Counted from the first letter of the stretch, positions 11,134 to 21,130 are shown. The stretch is 64,000 bases of DNA from Neisseria montereyensis (GCF_024834045.1 NZ_JANUXW010000001.1:62001-126000); one strand, 5' to 3'. Made by a program: numbers and translations. The notes: generated by a model from the sequence alone, not told the origin.

Positions 11134-12678
11134 TTAAGATTCCGAACGTTTGAAATGACGGGGGCGGAAACCGAGCAGCGCGAGTGAGAGAAAATAGAGA
11201 GCAGCACCGAAAACCACTAATCCGGAAAGTTGAACTGCTTTCTGCCAGCCGGGTACTTGCACCCATTGCAGCGGGAAATAAGTTTGTGCCTGAGCCAACC
11301 ATAGGCCGCTACCCATAACCACCAGCGCGATAAACAATTTGATAATAAATGCCAACCAGCCTTGTTTAGGTTGGTAGATTTTGTATTTTCGCAGTAGAAA
11401 ATAAAGTAATCCGGCATTCAAACAAGCGCCTAACCCGATGGCTAATGCCAAACCGACATGTTGTAGCGGGCCGATAAATGCGATGTTCATCAGTTGGGTG
11501 CAAATAAGCGTAAAAATAGCGATTTTTACCGGCGTTTTGATATTTTGGCGGGCATAAAAACCGGGCGCTAAAACTTTAATCATAATCAGGCCGATTAAGC
11601 CGAAGGAATAAGCAATAAGCGCGCTTTGCGTCATCATGGCATCGTTGAGTGAAAACTCGCGATACATAAACAGGGTGGCAATCAAGGGGAAAGACAAGGT
11701 GGCTAAGCCGACCGCTGCCGGTAGGGCAAGCAGCATACATAAACGCAGCCCCCAATCGAGCAGGGCGGAAAATTCTTGAGTGTCTTTTCCGGCGGCATAT
11801 TTGGAAAGTGTCGGCAGCAGAATGGTGCCTAAGGCCGCGCCGAGTACGCCGGTAGGCAATTCCATCAGGCGGTCGGCATAATACATCCATGATACGCTGC
11901 CGGATTGTAGGAATGATGCAAAAATAGTATTAATTACCAATGAGATTTGTGCGACGCTCACACCGAGAATGGCAGGTGCCATTTGCTTCATCACGCGGTT
12001 AACAGCGGCATCTTTGAAATCGAGCTTAGGTAGTTTGAGAAAACCCAGTTTGGCCAGCCACGGCAGTTGAAAGCCTAATTGCAATAATCCGCCTACAAAA
12101 ACCGCCCAGGCCAACGCCATAACGGGCGGGTCGAAATAAGGCACGAAAAATAGCGCGAAAACAATAAACGAAATATTTAATAAGGTCGGTGTAACAGCGG
12201 GAATACTGAATTTATGATAAGTGTTGAGAATAGAGCTGATAAAGGAAGAGAGTGAAATCAGCAGGATATAGGGAAAGGTAATCCTTAAAAGATCGGCCGA
12301 AAGTTGGAATTTATCCGCATCTTTGGCAAAGCCCGGGGCGGATACATAAATTACCCACGGCGCCGCTAAAATACCGATAGCGGTCACAATCACCAAAGCA
12401 AAAGACAACATGCCTGCCACATGGCGGATAAACTCGCGGGTGGCTTCTTCCGAGCGGGTTTGTCTGTATTCTGCCAGAATCGGTACGAAAGCTTGGGCAA
12501 ACGCCCCTTCTGCAAAAATACGGCGCAACAGATTGGGCAGTTTGAAGGCGACAAAAAAAGCATCGGTGGCCATTCCTGCGCCAAACATGCGTGCAATAAT
12601 GGTGTCGCGGACAAAGCCGAGTATGCGCGATACCATCGTTAAACTGCCGACTTTTGCCAATGCGCCCAGTAGATTCAT
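11134..12678 (-). CDS. murJ: Lipid II flippase MurJ (MviN)
   Basis: 514 residues, the standard length, with about 14 hydrophobic segments. MurJ flips undecaprenyl-linked peptidoglycan precursor across the inner membrane. The N-terminus reads [22 protein letters not shown] followed by RDTIIA, a family hallmark. Further conserved blocks include [22 protein letters not shown] and [13 protein letters not shown], with their conserved arginines. Transcription runs toward the small coiled-coil gene and ends at the hairpin 11081-11103. Confidence 0.95.
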   Translation of the reverse strand: MNLLGALAKVGSLTMVSRILGFVRDTIIARMFGAGMATDAFFVAFKLPNLLRRIFAEGAFAQAFVPILAEYRQTRSEEATREFIRHVAGMLSFALVIVTAIGILAAPWVIYVSAPGFAKDADKFQLSADLLRITFPYILLISLSSFISSILNTYHKFSIPAVTPTLLNISFIVFALFFVPYFDPPVMALAWAVFVGGLLQLGFQLPWLAKLGFLKLPKLDFKDAAVNRVMKQMAPAILGVSVAQISLVINTIFASFLQSGSVSWMYYADRLMELPTGVLGAALGTILLPTLSKYAAGKDTQEFSALLDWGLRLCMLLALPAAVGLATLSFPLIATLFMYREFSLNDAMMTQSALIAYSFGLIGLIMIKVLAPGFYARQNIKTPVKIAIFTLICTQLMNIAFIGPLQHVGLALAIGLGACLNAGLLYFLLRKYKIYQPKQGWLAFIIKLFIALVVMGSGLWLAQAQTYFPLQWVQVPGWQKAVQLSGLVVFGAALYFLSLALLGFRPRHFKRSES

Positions 12679-12730
12679 GATAAGACTTCTTTAAAATAAA
12701 GCAAAAACAGATAAATACGACAGCCATATT

Positions 12731-12764
12731 TTTCAGACGGCCTGTTTAAAGAGGCCGTCTGAAA
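12731..12764 (-). terminator. DUS-pair terminator after clpP
   Basis: TTTCAGACGGCC and GGCCGTCTGAAA form a 12-bp stem 17 nt beyond the clpP stop on the minus strand. Confidence 0.75.
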
Positions 12765-12780
12765 GAATCATAAGATTGTT

Positions 12781-13404
12781 TTACAAGCTGATGCTGTCGC
12801 GGTTTTCAATGACTTGGTCGATTAAGCCGTATTGTTGCGCTTCTTCGGCAGACATATAGTTATCGCGGTCGGTATCGCGTTCTATTTTTTCCAATTCCTG
12901 ACCAGTATGTTTGGCCAGCAAACGGTTGAGTTTGTCTTTCAATTTCAATAATTCGCGGGCATGAATTTCAATATCGGAAGCCTGTCCGCCCAAGCCGCCG
13001 CTAATTAAGGGTTGGTGAATCATCACGCGGCTGTTGGGTAGGGCAAAACGTTTACCTTTGGCGCCGGCAGACAATAAGAAGGCGCCCATGCTGGCAGCCT
13101 GACCCAAGCATAAAGTGGATACGTCGGGTTTAATAAAGTTCATGGTATCGAAAATCGACATACCCGCGGTGACCGAGCCGCCCGGAGAGTTGATATACAG
13201 GAAGATATCTTTATCCGGGTTTTCACTTTCTAAGAATAAAAGTTGGGCAACCACCAGATTGGCGCTGTCGTCGTTCACCGGGCCGACCAGAAAAATAATA
13301 CGTTCTTTTAGCAGGCGTGAATAAATATCGAAAGCACGCTCGCCACGGCCGCTTTGCTCGATAACGGTCGGCACCAAATAGCCGTTGTTAATTTCAGGAA
13401 TCAT
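12781..13404 (-). CDS. clpP: ATP-dependent Clp protease proteolytic subunit
   Basis: 207 residues. The serine-protease triad is Ser105 ([11 protein letters not shown]), His130 (VMIHQP) and Asp179, offset by 8 from the mature E. coli numbering as expected for an unprocessed precursor. ClpP forms the tetradecameric barrel fed by ClpX or ClpA. It lies downstream of tig on the same strand, the classic tig-clpP order. A GGAG-type ribosome site precedes ATG 13404. The clpX gene does not follow; murJ does. Confidence 0.97.
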   Translation of the reverse strand: MIPEINNGYLVPTVIEQSGRGERAFDIYSRLLKERIIFLVGPVNDDSANLVVAQLLFLESENPDKDIFLYINSPGGSVTAGMSIFDTMNFIKPDVSTLCLGQAASMGAFLLSAGAKGKRFALPNSRVMIHQPLISGGLGGQASDIEIHARELLKLKDKLNRLLAKHTGQELEKIERDTDRDNYMSAEEAQQYGLIDQVIENRDSISL

Positions 13405-13435
13405 ATTACGCTCCTTGTCAGGATATTCATTTAAA

Positions 13436-13469
13436 AAGCACCAAAGCGCGGAAGGCTGCTTCGGTGCTT
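13436..13469 (-). terminator. Hairpin between tig and clpP
   Basis: A 12-bp stem with one wobble pair (arms 13436-13447 and 13458-13469) is followed on the minus strand by TTTAAA. It probably terminates or attenuates tig transcripts before clpP, which would allow different tig and clpP levels. Confidence 0.65.
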
Positions 13470-13498
13470 GTGTGGGTTCATAGGTTCAGACGGCCTGA

Positions 13499-14809
13499 TT
13501 AGGCTTGTGCACCCATAACTTCGTCAAACGACAATGCTTTTTCGGTTACTTTGGCTTTACCCAAAACAAATTCGACAACATTGGATTCGGTAGCCAAAGA
13601 AGTCGGGCCTTGCAAACGTTGTTTGTCGGCAAAATACCATTCGATCACTTCTTCCGGATCTTCATAGCTTTCGGCAAAGTCGCTCACCACGGCTTTAATT
13701 TGCTCTTGAGTCGGCTCTAATTTGTGTTCGTCAACCAATTGCGCCAAAATCAAGCCCAAAGCGACGCGGCGTTCTGCCTGATCTTTAAACAAGTCGTTAG
13801 AAAGATTGAGGTCAGCGGCATCCGCCATGCCTTGATTAATGAAGTTTTGTTTCATTTCATCGGCCAAGCGGGTTGCTTCGTCGTTTACCAATGCTTTAGG
13901 TACTTGGATATCGGTTGCTTTGAGCAAGGCTTCCATTACCGCTTCTTTGGTTTGGCTTTCGGTACGGCGGGCTACTTCGCGGGCAACGTTTTTACGCACT
14001 TCTTCGCGCATTTTGGCGACGTCGCCGTCTTCAATGCCCAAGGCTTTGGCAAATTGTTCGTCTACTTCGGGTAAAACGGCTTCGGATACGTTTTTCAGGC
14101 TGATGGTGAATACGGCAGTTTTACCGGCCACATCTTTGCCATGATAATCTTCGGGGAAATGAACTTCAACGTCTTTGCTTTCGCCTTCTTTCAAGCCCAA
14201 AATACCGGCTTCAAATTCAGGCAGCATTTGACCGTTGCCCAAAATAAAAGGATAGTTTTGCGAGCTGCCGCCTTCAAACGGGGTGCCGTCGATCTTGCCT
14301 TCAAAATCAATAATCACACGGTCGCCGTTTTGGGCTTCGCGTTCAACATGTTGGAAGCTGGTGCGTTGTTTACGGAGGATTTCGATGGTTTTATCCACTT
14401 CGGTATCGCCCACTTCGGCGGTAACTTTTTCTACTTCTTGTGCGGATAAATCACCGATTTTCACTTCGGGGAATACTTCGAATACGGCGGCTACTTTGAA
14501 AGACTCTTTGTCGTCTTGCTCTTCAACGCCTTCGAAGCTGGGGTAGCCGGCTATTTTTAAATCTTGAGCAACAGCTACATCATAGAATGCTTTTTGAACC
14601 ATTTCGTTCAAAACGTCGTTTTGAATGCTTGCGCCATACATGGAAGATACCATTTTCAACGGTGCTTTACCGGGGCGAAAGCCGTCGATTTTTACGCGGC
14701 GTTGGGTTTGTTTCAAGCGTTTGTCGGTTTCGGCGTTGATTTCGTTCCACGCCAAAGACAATACTACTTTACGCTCGAGATTTTCTAGGTTTTCTACAGT
14801 TACGCTCAT
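13499..14809 (-). CDS. tig: Trigger factor
   Basis: 436 residues, standard length. It is a ribosome-bound chaperone and peptidyl-prolyl isomerase acting on nascent chains. The ribosome-docking signature appears as GFRPGKAPLKMV near residue 44. The FKBP-like domain spans about 150-245 (GDRVIIDFEGKIDG...), and the rest is the helical chaperone cradle. The start at 14809 is preceded by AAGGGCTTACG. It is followed by clpP on the same strand, with an intervening hairpin. Confidence 0.97.
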   Translation of the reverse strand: MSVTVENLENLERKVVLSLAWNEINAETDKRLKQTQRRVKIDGFRPGKAPLKMVSSMYGASIQNDVLNEMVQKAFYDVAVAQDLKIAGYPSFEGVEEQDDKESFKVAAVFEVFPEVKIGDLSAQEVEKVTAEVGDTEVDKTIEILRKQRTSFQHVEREAQNGDRVIIDFEGKIDGTPFEGGSSQNYPFILGNGQMLPEFEAGILGLKEGESKDVEVHFPEDYHGKDVAGKTAVFTISLKNVSEAVLPEVDEQFAKALGIEDGDVAKMREEVRKNVAREVARRTESQTKEAVMEALLKATDIQVPKALVNDEATRLADEMKQNFINQGMADAADLNLSNDLFKDQAERRVALGLILAQLVDEHKLEPTQEQIKAVVSDFAESYEDPEEVIEWYFADKQRLQGPTSLATESNVVEFVLGKAKVTEKALSFDEVMGAQA

Positions 14810-14852
14810 CGTAAGCCCTTACTTTATATAAATTACTTGATGGTTAAACAAA

Positions 14853-14871
14853 ACGGGGTAATGCACCCCGT
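14853..14871 (-). promoter_or_regulatory. Hairpin in the tig leader
   Basis: ACGGGGT and ACCCCGT form a perfect 7-bp stem with a 5-nt loop, between the tig promoter and its start codon. It may stabilise the messenger or attenuate it; it has no T-run on the minus strand. Confidence 0.4.
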
Positions 14872-14909
14872 CTGATGTTGTCAGATGGAAAGATAAAATT
14901 CAGTCCGAA

Positions 14910-14938
14910 AGTATATCACATCATAAGTTGGCGATAAA
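14910..14938 (-). promoter_or_regulatory. Probable sigma-70 promoter of tig
   Basis: On the minus strand, TTTATC (14938-14933), a 17-bp spacer and TATACT (14915-14910) place the start of transcription about 95 nt upstream of tig. The rest of 14940-15176 holds only a DUS pair and the tRNA terminator. Confidence 0.5.
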
Positions 14939-15041
14939 ATATTTGCAGGCGGTGTAAAGCGATATTTACCGGCAATTAAATAGTGGCTGGAGTTTGGTTG
15001 GTTTCGGATTGTTTGAGACAATATAAAGTGTGTAATAGGGT

Positions 15042-15074
15042 AAAGGCCGTCTGAATAGGTTTCAGACGGCCTTT
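15042..15074. terminator. DUS pair in the tig/tRNA intergenic region
   Basis: AAAGGCCGTCTGAA and TTCAGACGGCCTTT lie between the tRNA terminator and the tig promoter. It could be a backup terminator for the tRNA transcript. Confidence 0.5.
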
Positions 15075-15140
15075 CTTAATAAAAATATTAAGGTTATTCA
15101 GGCTTGTTCGGTATTATGATTTTGTTTGAGACATAAAATT

Positions 15141-15170
15141 AAGCCTCTTGTTATTGGCAACAAGAGGCTT
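15141..15170 (-). terminator. Intrinsic terminator of the tRNA operon
   Basis: A perfect 12-bp stem (AAGCCTCTTGTT ... AACAAGAGGCTT) with a 6-nt loop, followed by AATTTT on the minus strand, 7 nt downstream of tRNA-Glu. Confidence 0.9.
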
Positions 15171-15176
15171 GAAAAC

Positions 15177-15251
15177 TGGCACGCCCACGGGGAATCGAAC
15201 CCCGGTTACCGCCGTGAAAGGGCGATGTCCTAACCGCTAGACGATGGGCGC
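15177..15251 (-). tRNA. tRNA-Glu (anticodon TTC)
   Basis: On the minus strand the 7-bp acceptor stem is GCGCCCA/TGGGCGT. The anticodon loop is CTTTCAC in a GC-rich stem, the T loop is GGTTCGATTCC, and the 3' CCA is encoded. The D and anticodon arms closely resemble E. coli tRNA-Glu. It is co-transcribed after tRNA-Arg with a 17-nt gap. Confidence 0.97.
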
Positions 15252-15268
15252 GGATAATTTAAATTGTT

Positions 15269-15345
15269 TGGCGCACCCGGAGCGATTCGAACGCCCGACC
15301 CTCTGGTTCGTAGCCAGATACTCTATCCAACTGAGCTACGGGTGC
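15269..15345 (-). tRNA. tRNA-Arg (anticodon ACG)
   Basis: The acceptor stem is GCACCCG/CGGGTGC, the anticodon loop is CTACGAA giving ACG (A34 is normally deaminated to inosine to read CGN), the T loop is CGTTCGAATCG, and the CCA is encoded. Confidence 0.97.
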
Positions 15346-15384
15346 GTATCTCACGCTTTTTAGTGCTGTGAATTTAGGGAAGGC

Positions 15385-15413
15385 ATAATATTAAAATCTG
15401 CTAGGTTTGTCTA
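15385..15413 (-). promoter_or_regulatory. Promoter of the tRNA-Arg/tRNA-Glu operon
   Basis: On the minus strand, TAGACA (15413-15408), a 17-bp spacer and TATTAT (15390-15385) put the start about 33 nt before tRNA-Arg. The rest of the 304-nt gap to 15650 is AT-rich and holds no gene I can support. Confidence 0.65.
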
Positions 15414-15649
15414 TGGGTTTTTTGCAAGTTTTTTTATATGAATGAATTTTAATGAAATTAAATTGAAATATAGTGTATCTAAAAATCATAGCGTAGTAAT
15501 GATGGTATAGAAGCGGATAGTCGGTATATAATATTCCTAATGATTTGTCTAATAGTTAAGTATTTTAATTTTAAAATAAAAATAATTGATTTTATTGTCG
15601 GATATAGGGTTTCACGCCGTTAATAAAACACAATTGATTGAGGAATATC

Positions 15650-17317
15650 ATGCCAAAACCTTCTAATACCCGTTCTGCCAATTATGGTTTTTTGATGATG
15701 CCGCGTTACGGTTTAATGTGGCTGTTTATCGTTTTAGGTATATTGAGCCTGCTCCTCCAATATTGGTGGCTGTTGGCGATATCATTGATTTTTATAGGCG
15801 TGGGTATTCACGACCTTACTCAAACACGCCATGCTATTTTGCGCAATTATCCGATTGGCGGCCATATACGTTTTCTGTTGGAAAATTTCCGCCCCGAAAT
15901 CCGGCAGTATTTTTTAGAAGACGATCAGGAGAAAGTGCCGTTTTCACGTCAGCAACGGTCGCTGGTGTACCAACGGGCTAAAAATCTGGATAGTACCAAT
16001 GCATTTGGTAGTTTGAATGACTTAAATAAAACCGGCAGCGAATGGTTTTTGCATTCCGGTAACAGCCGCAAAATCAGCGATTATGATTTCCGTGTGCGTG
16101 TCGGTAACGAACGTTGCTTAAAACCTTATGATTTATCATTGTTTAATGTGTCGGCAATGAGTTTCGGTGCCCTTTCTGCTGCGGCGATAGAGTCTTTGAA
16201 CAAGGGTGCTCAAATGGGCGGTTTTGCTCATGATACGGGCGAGGGCAGCATCAGCCCTTACCATAAAAAACATGGTGGCGATTTGATTTGGGAAATCGGC
16301 ACGGGTTATTTCGGCTGTCGTGATGAAGAAGGCCGTTTTAACCCGGAAGTTTTTGCCGAACGCGCAGTCAGTGATCAGGTGAAAATGATTGAAATCAAAT
16401 TGTCGCAAGGGGCTAAACCGGGTAAGGGCGGGGTGTTGCCGGCCTCTAAGATTACGCCGGAAATTGCGGAAACGCGTGATATTCCTATGGGCGTGGATTG
16501 TATTTCACCGGCTGTTCATTCCTCTTTTTCAACACCGCGTGGATTGGTTAAGTTTTGGCAGCAATTGCGGGAATTATCCGGTGGCAAACCGGTGGGGTTT
16601 AAGCTGTGTATCGGTATGCCTTGGGAGTTTATGGCGATTGTGAAAGCCATGATAGAAGAAGATAACTATCCGGATTTTATTGTGGTCGACGGTGCCGAGG
16701 GTGGCACGGGTGCGGCGCCGGTAGAGTTTATGGATTCTATCGGTATGCCGCTGGTGGATGCTTTGATTTTTGTACAGAATACTTTAGTCGGTGCCGGTAT
16801 CCGCGACAAAATCAAGTTGGGTGTTAGTGGCAAGCTGATTAGTGGCTTTGATATTGCTAAAATGATGAGTTTGGGTGCGGATTGGTGCAATAGTGCGCGT
16901 GGGTTTATGTTTGCCGTCGGTTGTATTCAGTCCCGTTCTTGCCATACCAATAAGTGCCCGACAGGTGTGGCAACGCAAGATATTTCTAGGCAGAAAGCCT
17001 TAAATGTGCCGGATAAGTCGATGCGGGTGAAAAACTTCCATGCCAATACGCTTAAGGCTTTGGCTGATATTACGGGCAGTGCCGGATTGTCTCATCCTTC
17101 GCAGTTGAAGCCACATCACATTGTGCGCCGTCAGCCGGATGGTTGGATTAAATTGCTTTCGGAACATTATCAATTTATTGAATCGGGTGCGTTGCTTTCG
17201 GGTGATTGTGGCCGTAGCATTTTAGATGATATGTGGAAATTGGCTGATCCTGATAGTTTTCAGGCGATGGATATTGCCGATGAAATTATTCGTGCCGGAA
17301 AACAGCGTGTCGGCTAG
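15650..17317 (+). CDS. FMN-binding glutamate-synthase-like membrane-anchored protein
   Basis: 555 residues. One or two N-terminal membrane helices (about residues 15-52) precede a domain matching the FMN-binding part of the glutamate synthase large subunit. FMN-barrel motifs are visible (FVVVDGAEGGTGAAPVEF, then IKLGVSGKLISGFDIAKMMSLGAD), and the cluster CIQSRSCHTNKCPTG resembles the 3Fe-4S ligands of GltB. The glutaminase domain is missing, so it is not a full glutamate synthase; the reaction is unknown. The start is ATG 15650, 8 nt after GAGGA; an upstream in-frame TTG at 15638 overlaps that ribosome site. Confidence 0.88.
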   Translation: MPKPSNTRSANYGFLMMPRYGLMWLFIVLGILSLLLQYWWLLAISLIFIGVGIHDLTQTRHAILRNYPIGGHIRFLLENFRPEIRQYFLEDDQEKVPFSRQQRSLVYQRAKNLDSTNAFGSLNDLNKTGSEWFLHSGNSRKISDYDFRVRVGNERCLKPYDLSLFNVSAMSFGALSAAAIESLNKGAQMGGFAHDTGEGSISPYHKKHGGDLIWEIGTGYFGCRDEEGRFNPEVFAERAVSDQVKMIEIKLSQGAKPGKGGVLPASKITPEIAETRDIPMGVDCISPAVHSSFSTPRGLVKFWQQLRELSGGKPVGFKLCIGMPWEFMAIVKAMIEEDNYPDFIVVDGAEGGTGAAPVEFMDSIGMPLVDALIFVQNTLVGAGIRDKIKLGVSGKLISGFDIAKMMSLGADWCNSARGFMFAVGCIQSRSCHTNKCPTGVATQDISRQKALNVPDKSMRVKNFHANTLKALADITGSAGLSHPSQLKPHHIVRRQPDGWIKLLSEHYQFIESGALLSGDCGRSILDDMWKLADPDSFQAMDIADEIIRAGKQRVG

Positions 17318-17345
17318 AGTTACCTTGTTTTAAGGTATTGATAAC

Positions 17346-17380
17346 AATAAGCCGTCTGAAAAAATTTCAGACGGCTTATT
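17346..17380. terminator. Bidirectional DUS-pair terminator
   Basis: AATAAGCCGTCTGAAA and its inverse lie between the convergent FMN protein gene and purM. Confidence 0.75.
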
Positions 17381-17409
17381 GTTTATCCGTGGTTTAAATT
17401 CATTGGGAT

Positions 17410-18444
17410 TTAAGCAACTTGCGTTTGATGTTCATCGCCTTGGCGTTCACGGATGGCACCTAAACGGTAAACCGTTTCGCCTTGTTGTGCCAAGAATTGT
17501 TGCAATGCGTCTGCTTCTTCTTTCGCTACAATCACGGCCATGCCGATGCCGCAGTTAAAGGTGCGGTACATTTCTTGCGCTTGTACATTGCCGGCTTTTT
17601 GCAGCCATTGGAACAGTTTGGGCAACGCCCATGCGTTGGCATCGATTTGGGCAACGGTGTTTTCCGGCAAAATACGCGGAATATTTTCGGTAATGCCGCC
17701 GCCGGTGATATGAGCCATGCCTTTAATATCGAATTGCTTTAAAGCGGCCAGAATCGGTTTAACGTATAAGCGGGTCGGTGCAATAATGGCTTGGCGTAGG
17801 GTTTTGTCGCCATCGAAAGCGCTGTCTAAATCGGGGTTATCACGCTCAATAATTTTTCGGATTAATGAGTAACCATTAGAGTGGGCGCCATTAGAAGCCA
17901 AGCCAAGTACAATATCGCCGGGAACGATATTGCGTCCGTTAATCACTTTGTCTTTTTCAACCACGCCGACGGCAAAACCGGCCAAGTCGTATTCGCCCTC
18001 GGGGTACATGCCGGGCATTTCGGCTGTTTCGCCACCGATGAGGGCGCAGCCGGATTCTTCGCAACCTTGGGCAATGCCTTTGATCACATCGGTAGCACGG
18101 GTAACATCCAATTTACCGCAGGCAAAGTAATCTAAGAAAAACAGAGGTTCCGCACCCTGTACCAAAATATCGTTGACACTCATGGCGACTAAATCAATAC
18201 CGACAGTGTCGTGTTTGTCCCAATCAAAAGCAAGTTTCAGTTTGGTGCCGACGCCGTCCGTACCCGAAACCAGCACGGGGTTTTGGTATTTTTTGCTGAT
18301 TTCCACCAGTGCGCCGAAGCCGCCCAAATCGCCCAAAACTTCGGGGCGCATGGTGCGTTTGGCAAAGGGTTTGATATTTTCAACGAGTTGGTCGCCTGCA
18401 TCAATATCTACGCCGGCATCGCGGTAGCTCAGTGAATCGCTCAT
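17410..18444 (-). CDS. purM: Phosphoribosylformylglycinamidine cyclo-ligase
   Basis: 344 residues, AIR synthetase. It closes FGAM to aminoimidazole ribotide with ATP in purine synthesis. Conserved blocks [29 protein letters not shown] and [13 protein letters not shown] are all present. An 11-codon upstream extension is open, but [11 protein letters not shown] (18444) is chosen because the meningococcal protein, as I recall it, begins at the equivalent point; no strong ribosome site distinguishes the two. It is divergent from the PerM-type permease gene. Confidence 0.95.
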   Translation of the reverse strand: MSDSLSYRDAGVDIDAGDQLVENIKPFAKRTMRPEVLGDLGGFGALVEISKKYQNPVLVSGTDGVGTKLKLAFDWDKHDTVGIDLVAMSVNDILVQGAEPLFFLDYFACGKLDVTRATDVIKGIAQGCEESGCALIGGETAEMPGMYPEGEYDLAGFAVGVVEKDKVINGRNIVPGDIVLGLASNGAHSNGYSLIRKIIERDNPDLDSAFDGDKTLRQAIIAPTRLYVKPILAALKQFDIKGMAHITGGGITENIPRILPENTVAQIDANAWALPKLFQWLQKAGNVQAQEMYRTFNCGIGMAVIVAKEEADALQQFLAQQGETVYRLGAIRERQGDEHQTQVA

Positions 18445-18632
18445 GGTTCGGGCTTTCTGTAAGGAAAAATTGCGCATATTTTACCCGAATTCGGGGCAGT
18501 ATGCCTTGTAGCGTGTAAATAATTTCAAATTAAGTCCGCTTGTTTCGCATTGATGCAAAAGAAGAGATAAACTGCTATGCTTATTGCCGCTTTTTGAAGC
18601 ACATTTCCGATTAAATCCGAACAAGGGTAGTT

Positions 18633-19703
18633 ATGTATCAAAGAAGAGCCCGCGGTGCGAAACCGTGGATTATTATGGCGGTTGTACTGCTGTTGCTGGT
18701 GTGGTTGTTATTTGCTCTGAGTAATATTCTCACGCCGTTTATCGTGGCTGCGGTGTTGGCTTATATTTTAAACCCGTTGGTCGAAAAATTGCGCCATAAG
18801 GGCATGAAGCGCCCGATGGCTTCGATGTTGGTGATGATTCTCACGCTGTTGCTGTTGCTGGCTTTGGTATTGATTATTGTGCCGATGTTGATAAACCAGT
18901 TTAATGCGATGCTGGAGCGTTTGCCGGGTATTGTTGATTTTATTCAAAATAAACTGTTGCCGTGGTTGAATAATTTAGTCGGCGAATATGCGCAGATTGA
19001 TACGGCTAGCTTATCGGACTGGTTAAAATCGCATACGAGCGAGTTAAACAATGCGATAAGCAAAATAGCACCAACATTAGTACGCCAAAGTGGAACGGTG
19101 GCGGTGGGTTTGAGCAATATGTTCCTTCTGCCATTCTTGCTGTATTACTTTTTGCTCGATTGGCAACGTTGGGCATTCGGCATTAAGGCATTGGTGCCGA
19201 GACGGTTTGTTGATACTTATACGCGTATATCCGGCAATATGGATAAAGTGTTGAGTGAGTTTTTGCGTGGGCAATTATTGGTTATGCTTATTATGGGTAT
19301 AATTTATGGCGTGGGCTTGATGCTGACAGGGCTGGATTCGGGTTTTGCCATCGGTATGATTGCCGGTATTTTGGTATTTGTGCCTTATTTGGGTGCGTTT
19401 ACCGGCTTGCTGTTGGCAACGGTGGCAGCGTTGCTGCAATTCGGTTCATGGCAAGGTTTACTGATGGTGTGGGCAGTATTCGGTGTCGGCCAGTTTTTGG
19501 AAAGCTTCTTGATTACGCCGAAAATTGTTGGCGACCGTATCGGTTTGTCACCTTTCTGGGTGATTTTTGCCTTAATGGCTTTTGGCCAGTTGATGGGTTT
19601 TGTCGGTATGTTGGTAGGTTTGCCATTGGCTGCGGTGACTTTGGTGCTGCTACGCGAAGGGGCGGATGCTTATTTCAAAAGTAGATTTTACCGGCATAAA
19701 TAA
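18633..19703 (+). CDS. AI-2E/PerM-family permease
   Basis: 356 residues with about eight membrane helices, and long hydrophobic stretches at both ends of a central soluble segment (about residues 85-145), as in PerM/YhhT/TqsA. The family includes sodium- or small-molecule exporters, and one E. coli member exports AI-2. The substrate here is unknown. GGGTAGTT precedes ATG 18633 weakly. The family motif ITPKIVGDRIGLSPFWVIFAL is present near residue 292. Confidence 0.88.
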   Translation: MYQRRARGAKPWIIMAVVLLLLVWLLFALSNILTPFIVAAVLAYILNPLVEKLRHKGMKRPMASMLVMILTLLLLLALVLIIVPMLINQFNAMLERLPGIVDFIQNKLLPWLNNLVGEYAQIDTASLSDWLKSHTSELNNAISKIAPTLVRQSGTVAVGLSNMFLLPFLLYYFLLDWQRWAFGIKALVPRRFVDTYTRISGNMDKVLSEFLRGQLLVMLIMGIIYGVGLMLTGLDSGFAIGMIAGILVFVPYLGAFTGLLLATVAALLQFGSWQGLLMVWAVFGVGQFLESFLITPKIVGDRIGLSPFWVIFALMAFGQLMGFVGMLVGLPLAAVTLVLLREGADAYFKSRFYRHK

Positions 19704-19780
19704 TACAATAGCGGCACTTAATTTATTATGCATTTGAGTGCCCTATCTTATTTAAACCGTTCGAAGTTATCTATTAAAAG

Positions 19781-19820
19781 TTAAAAAGCCGTCTGAAATG
19801 GTTTTCAGACGGCTTTTTAA
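19781..19820. terminator. Bidirectional DUS-pair terminator
   Basis: The perfect TTAAAAAGCCGTCTGAAA stem with its inverse is a strong, T-flanked hairpin shared by the permease gene and the convergent methyltransferase gene. Confidence 0.85.
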
Positions 19821-19844
19821 TATAAAAATCAAAAACAAATTTAA

Positions 19845-20501
19845 TTAGAAATTAAATTTAGCGGCTAAAGATTTTTCAGGAACGGCCAAGCTTGGAATCA
19901 GTGTGTCGAATAACACTTTTTCAATATAGCTGCCGCCTTCGCGGGTAATCAGAAGCGCGCGTTGTACGGGGGCACCGCCAACCACAACCACCATGCGGCC
20001 GCCTTCTTTGAGGCGGTTTTTCAGTGTATCGGGGGCTTCCGGCACGCTGCCGCCAACGTAAATCGCATCAAAAAGATTGCCGTCCCCTTCGTCTGCGATA
20101 CCGTCGCCGATTTGATAGTTGATATTGTTTAAGCCGATTTTATCTAATGCTTCTTTGGCGCGCTGTTGTTGTGCGCTGTCGATATCGACAGTGGTGACAT
20201 TACCACTCAGCTTGTAGAGTAATGCGGTTGCATAACCCGAACCGGTACCGATTTCTAATACTTTATCGCCCGGTTTCAATGCCAAGCCTTGAACCAGACG
20301 GGCAACGATTTTAGGCTCCAACATGCTGCCGCCGTTGGGTAAAGGCAGGGTTTTATCTGAATAGGCATAGGCCAGCTGCGATTCGGTCACAAAATATTCG
20401 CGCGGAATTTCGGCTAGTGCATCCAATACATCAAAATCCAACACATCCCAAGGGCGGATTTGTTGCTCTACCATATTGAAACGTGCTTGTTCAAAATTCA
20501 T
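19845..20501 (-). CDS. Protein-L-isoaspartate O-methyltransferase family protein
   Basis: 218 residues with a SAM-binding motif VLEIGTGSGYATALL about midway and the Pcm-like run GGSMLEPKIVARL upstream. Pcm repairs isoaspartyl damage using SAM. Beta-proteobacterial members of this subgroup often have a diverged isoAsp site, so the substrate is not certain. The frame is open 41 codons further, but GGAG lies 7 nt before ATG 20501 and the upstream part spans a DUS. Confidence 0.88.
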   Translation of the reverse strand: MNFEQARFNMVEQQIRPWDVLDFDVLDALAEIPREYFVTESQLAYAYSDKTLPLPNGGSMLEPKIVARLVQGLALKPGDKVLEIGTGSGYATALLYKLSGNVTTVDIDSAQQQRAKEALDKIGLNNINYQIGDGIADEGDGNLFDAIYVGGSVPEAPDTLKNRLKEGGRMVVVVGGAPVQRALLITREGGSYIEKVLFDTLIPSLAVPEKSLAAKFNF

Positions 20502-20641
20502 TCCGTGCTCCGTTATAGCTAGTGAATTGGTTAGTGGTGGTTTTCCGGATATTATACTGAATATCGGGAAGGTTTTTATTGATAAATACAGCGTATGATT
20601 ATAATGGTTTTCAGACGGCGGCAACAGTCTTTCAGACGGCC

Positions 20642-21130
20642 TCAGCCAAGATAACGGGTAATTATTTCAGCCAACTTGCCTAAATAATGTGCATCGGTAT
20701 CGTTGAAACTGGCTAATTCGCTTGAATCGACATCTAAAACGGCAAGTAGTTGCTGTTCTTTATTCCATACGGGCACCACGATTTCAGATTGTGATAGTGA
20801 TGAGCAAGCAATATGGTCGGGATGTCGGTTTACATCTTCAATAACAAGCGTTTCGCCTTTTTGCCATGCCTGCCCGCAAACGCCGCGTCCGTAAGGAATT
20901 CGCGTACAGGCGAGCGGGCCTTGAAAGGGGCCGAGTACCAATTGTTTGGTCTGAGTGTCGGCCAGATAAAAGCCCACCCAAAACCAGTTGAATGTGGTTT
21001 TTAATACGGCGGCGATATTGGCTAAGTTGGCGATTAAATCGGGTTCTTCTTGAATGAGGCTTTCAATTTGAGGGAGAAGCTCTTGATAAATTTCATTTTT
21101 GTCGGTGCTGTTAATGTGTAGGCTATGCAT
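20642..21130 (-). CDS. msrC: Free methionine-(R)-sulfoxide reductase (GAF domain)
   Basis: 162 residues, a single GAF domain like E. coli MsrC/YebR. It reduces free Met-R-sulfoxide. The three catalytic/resolving cysteines are in LACTRIPYGRGVCGQAW and HIACSSLSQSEIVVPV. An open TTG-started extension to 21193 exists, but the ATG at 21130 (MHSLHI) matches the neisserial start I recall. Neisserial fRMsr is a studied enzyme, so the assignment is strong. It lies upstream of the methyltransferase gene on the same strand, 140 nt away. Confidence 0.92.
   Translation of the reverse strand: MHSLHINSTDKNEIYQELLPQIESLIQEEPDLIANLANIAAVLKTTFNWFWVGFYLADTQTKQLVLGPFQGPLACTRIPYGRGVCGQAWQKGETLVIEDVNRHPDHIACSSLSQSEIVVPVWNKEQQLLAVLDVDSSELASFNDTDAHYLGKLAEIITRYLG

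Noticed and set aside
13405-13498. Heat-shock (sigma-32) promoter for clpP
   Set aside because: No CTTGAA-CCCCAT-T pattern could be found in the short tig-clpP gap; the region holds a terminator hairpin and a DUS.
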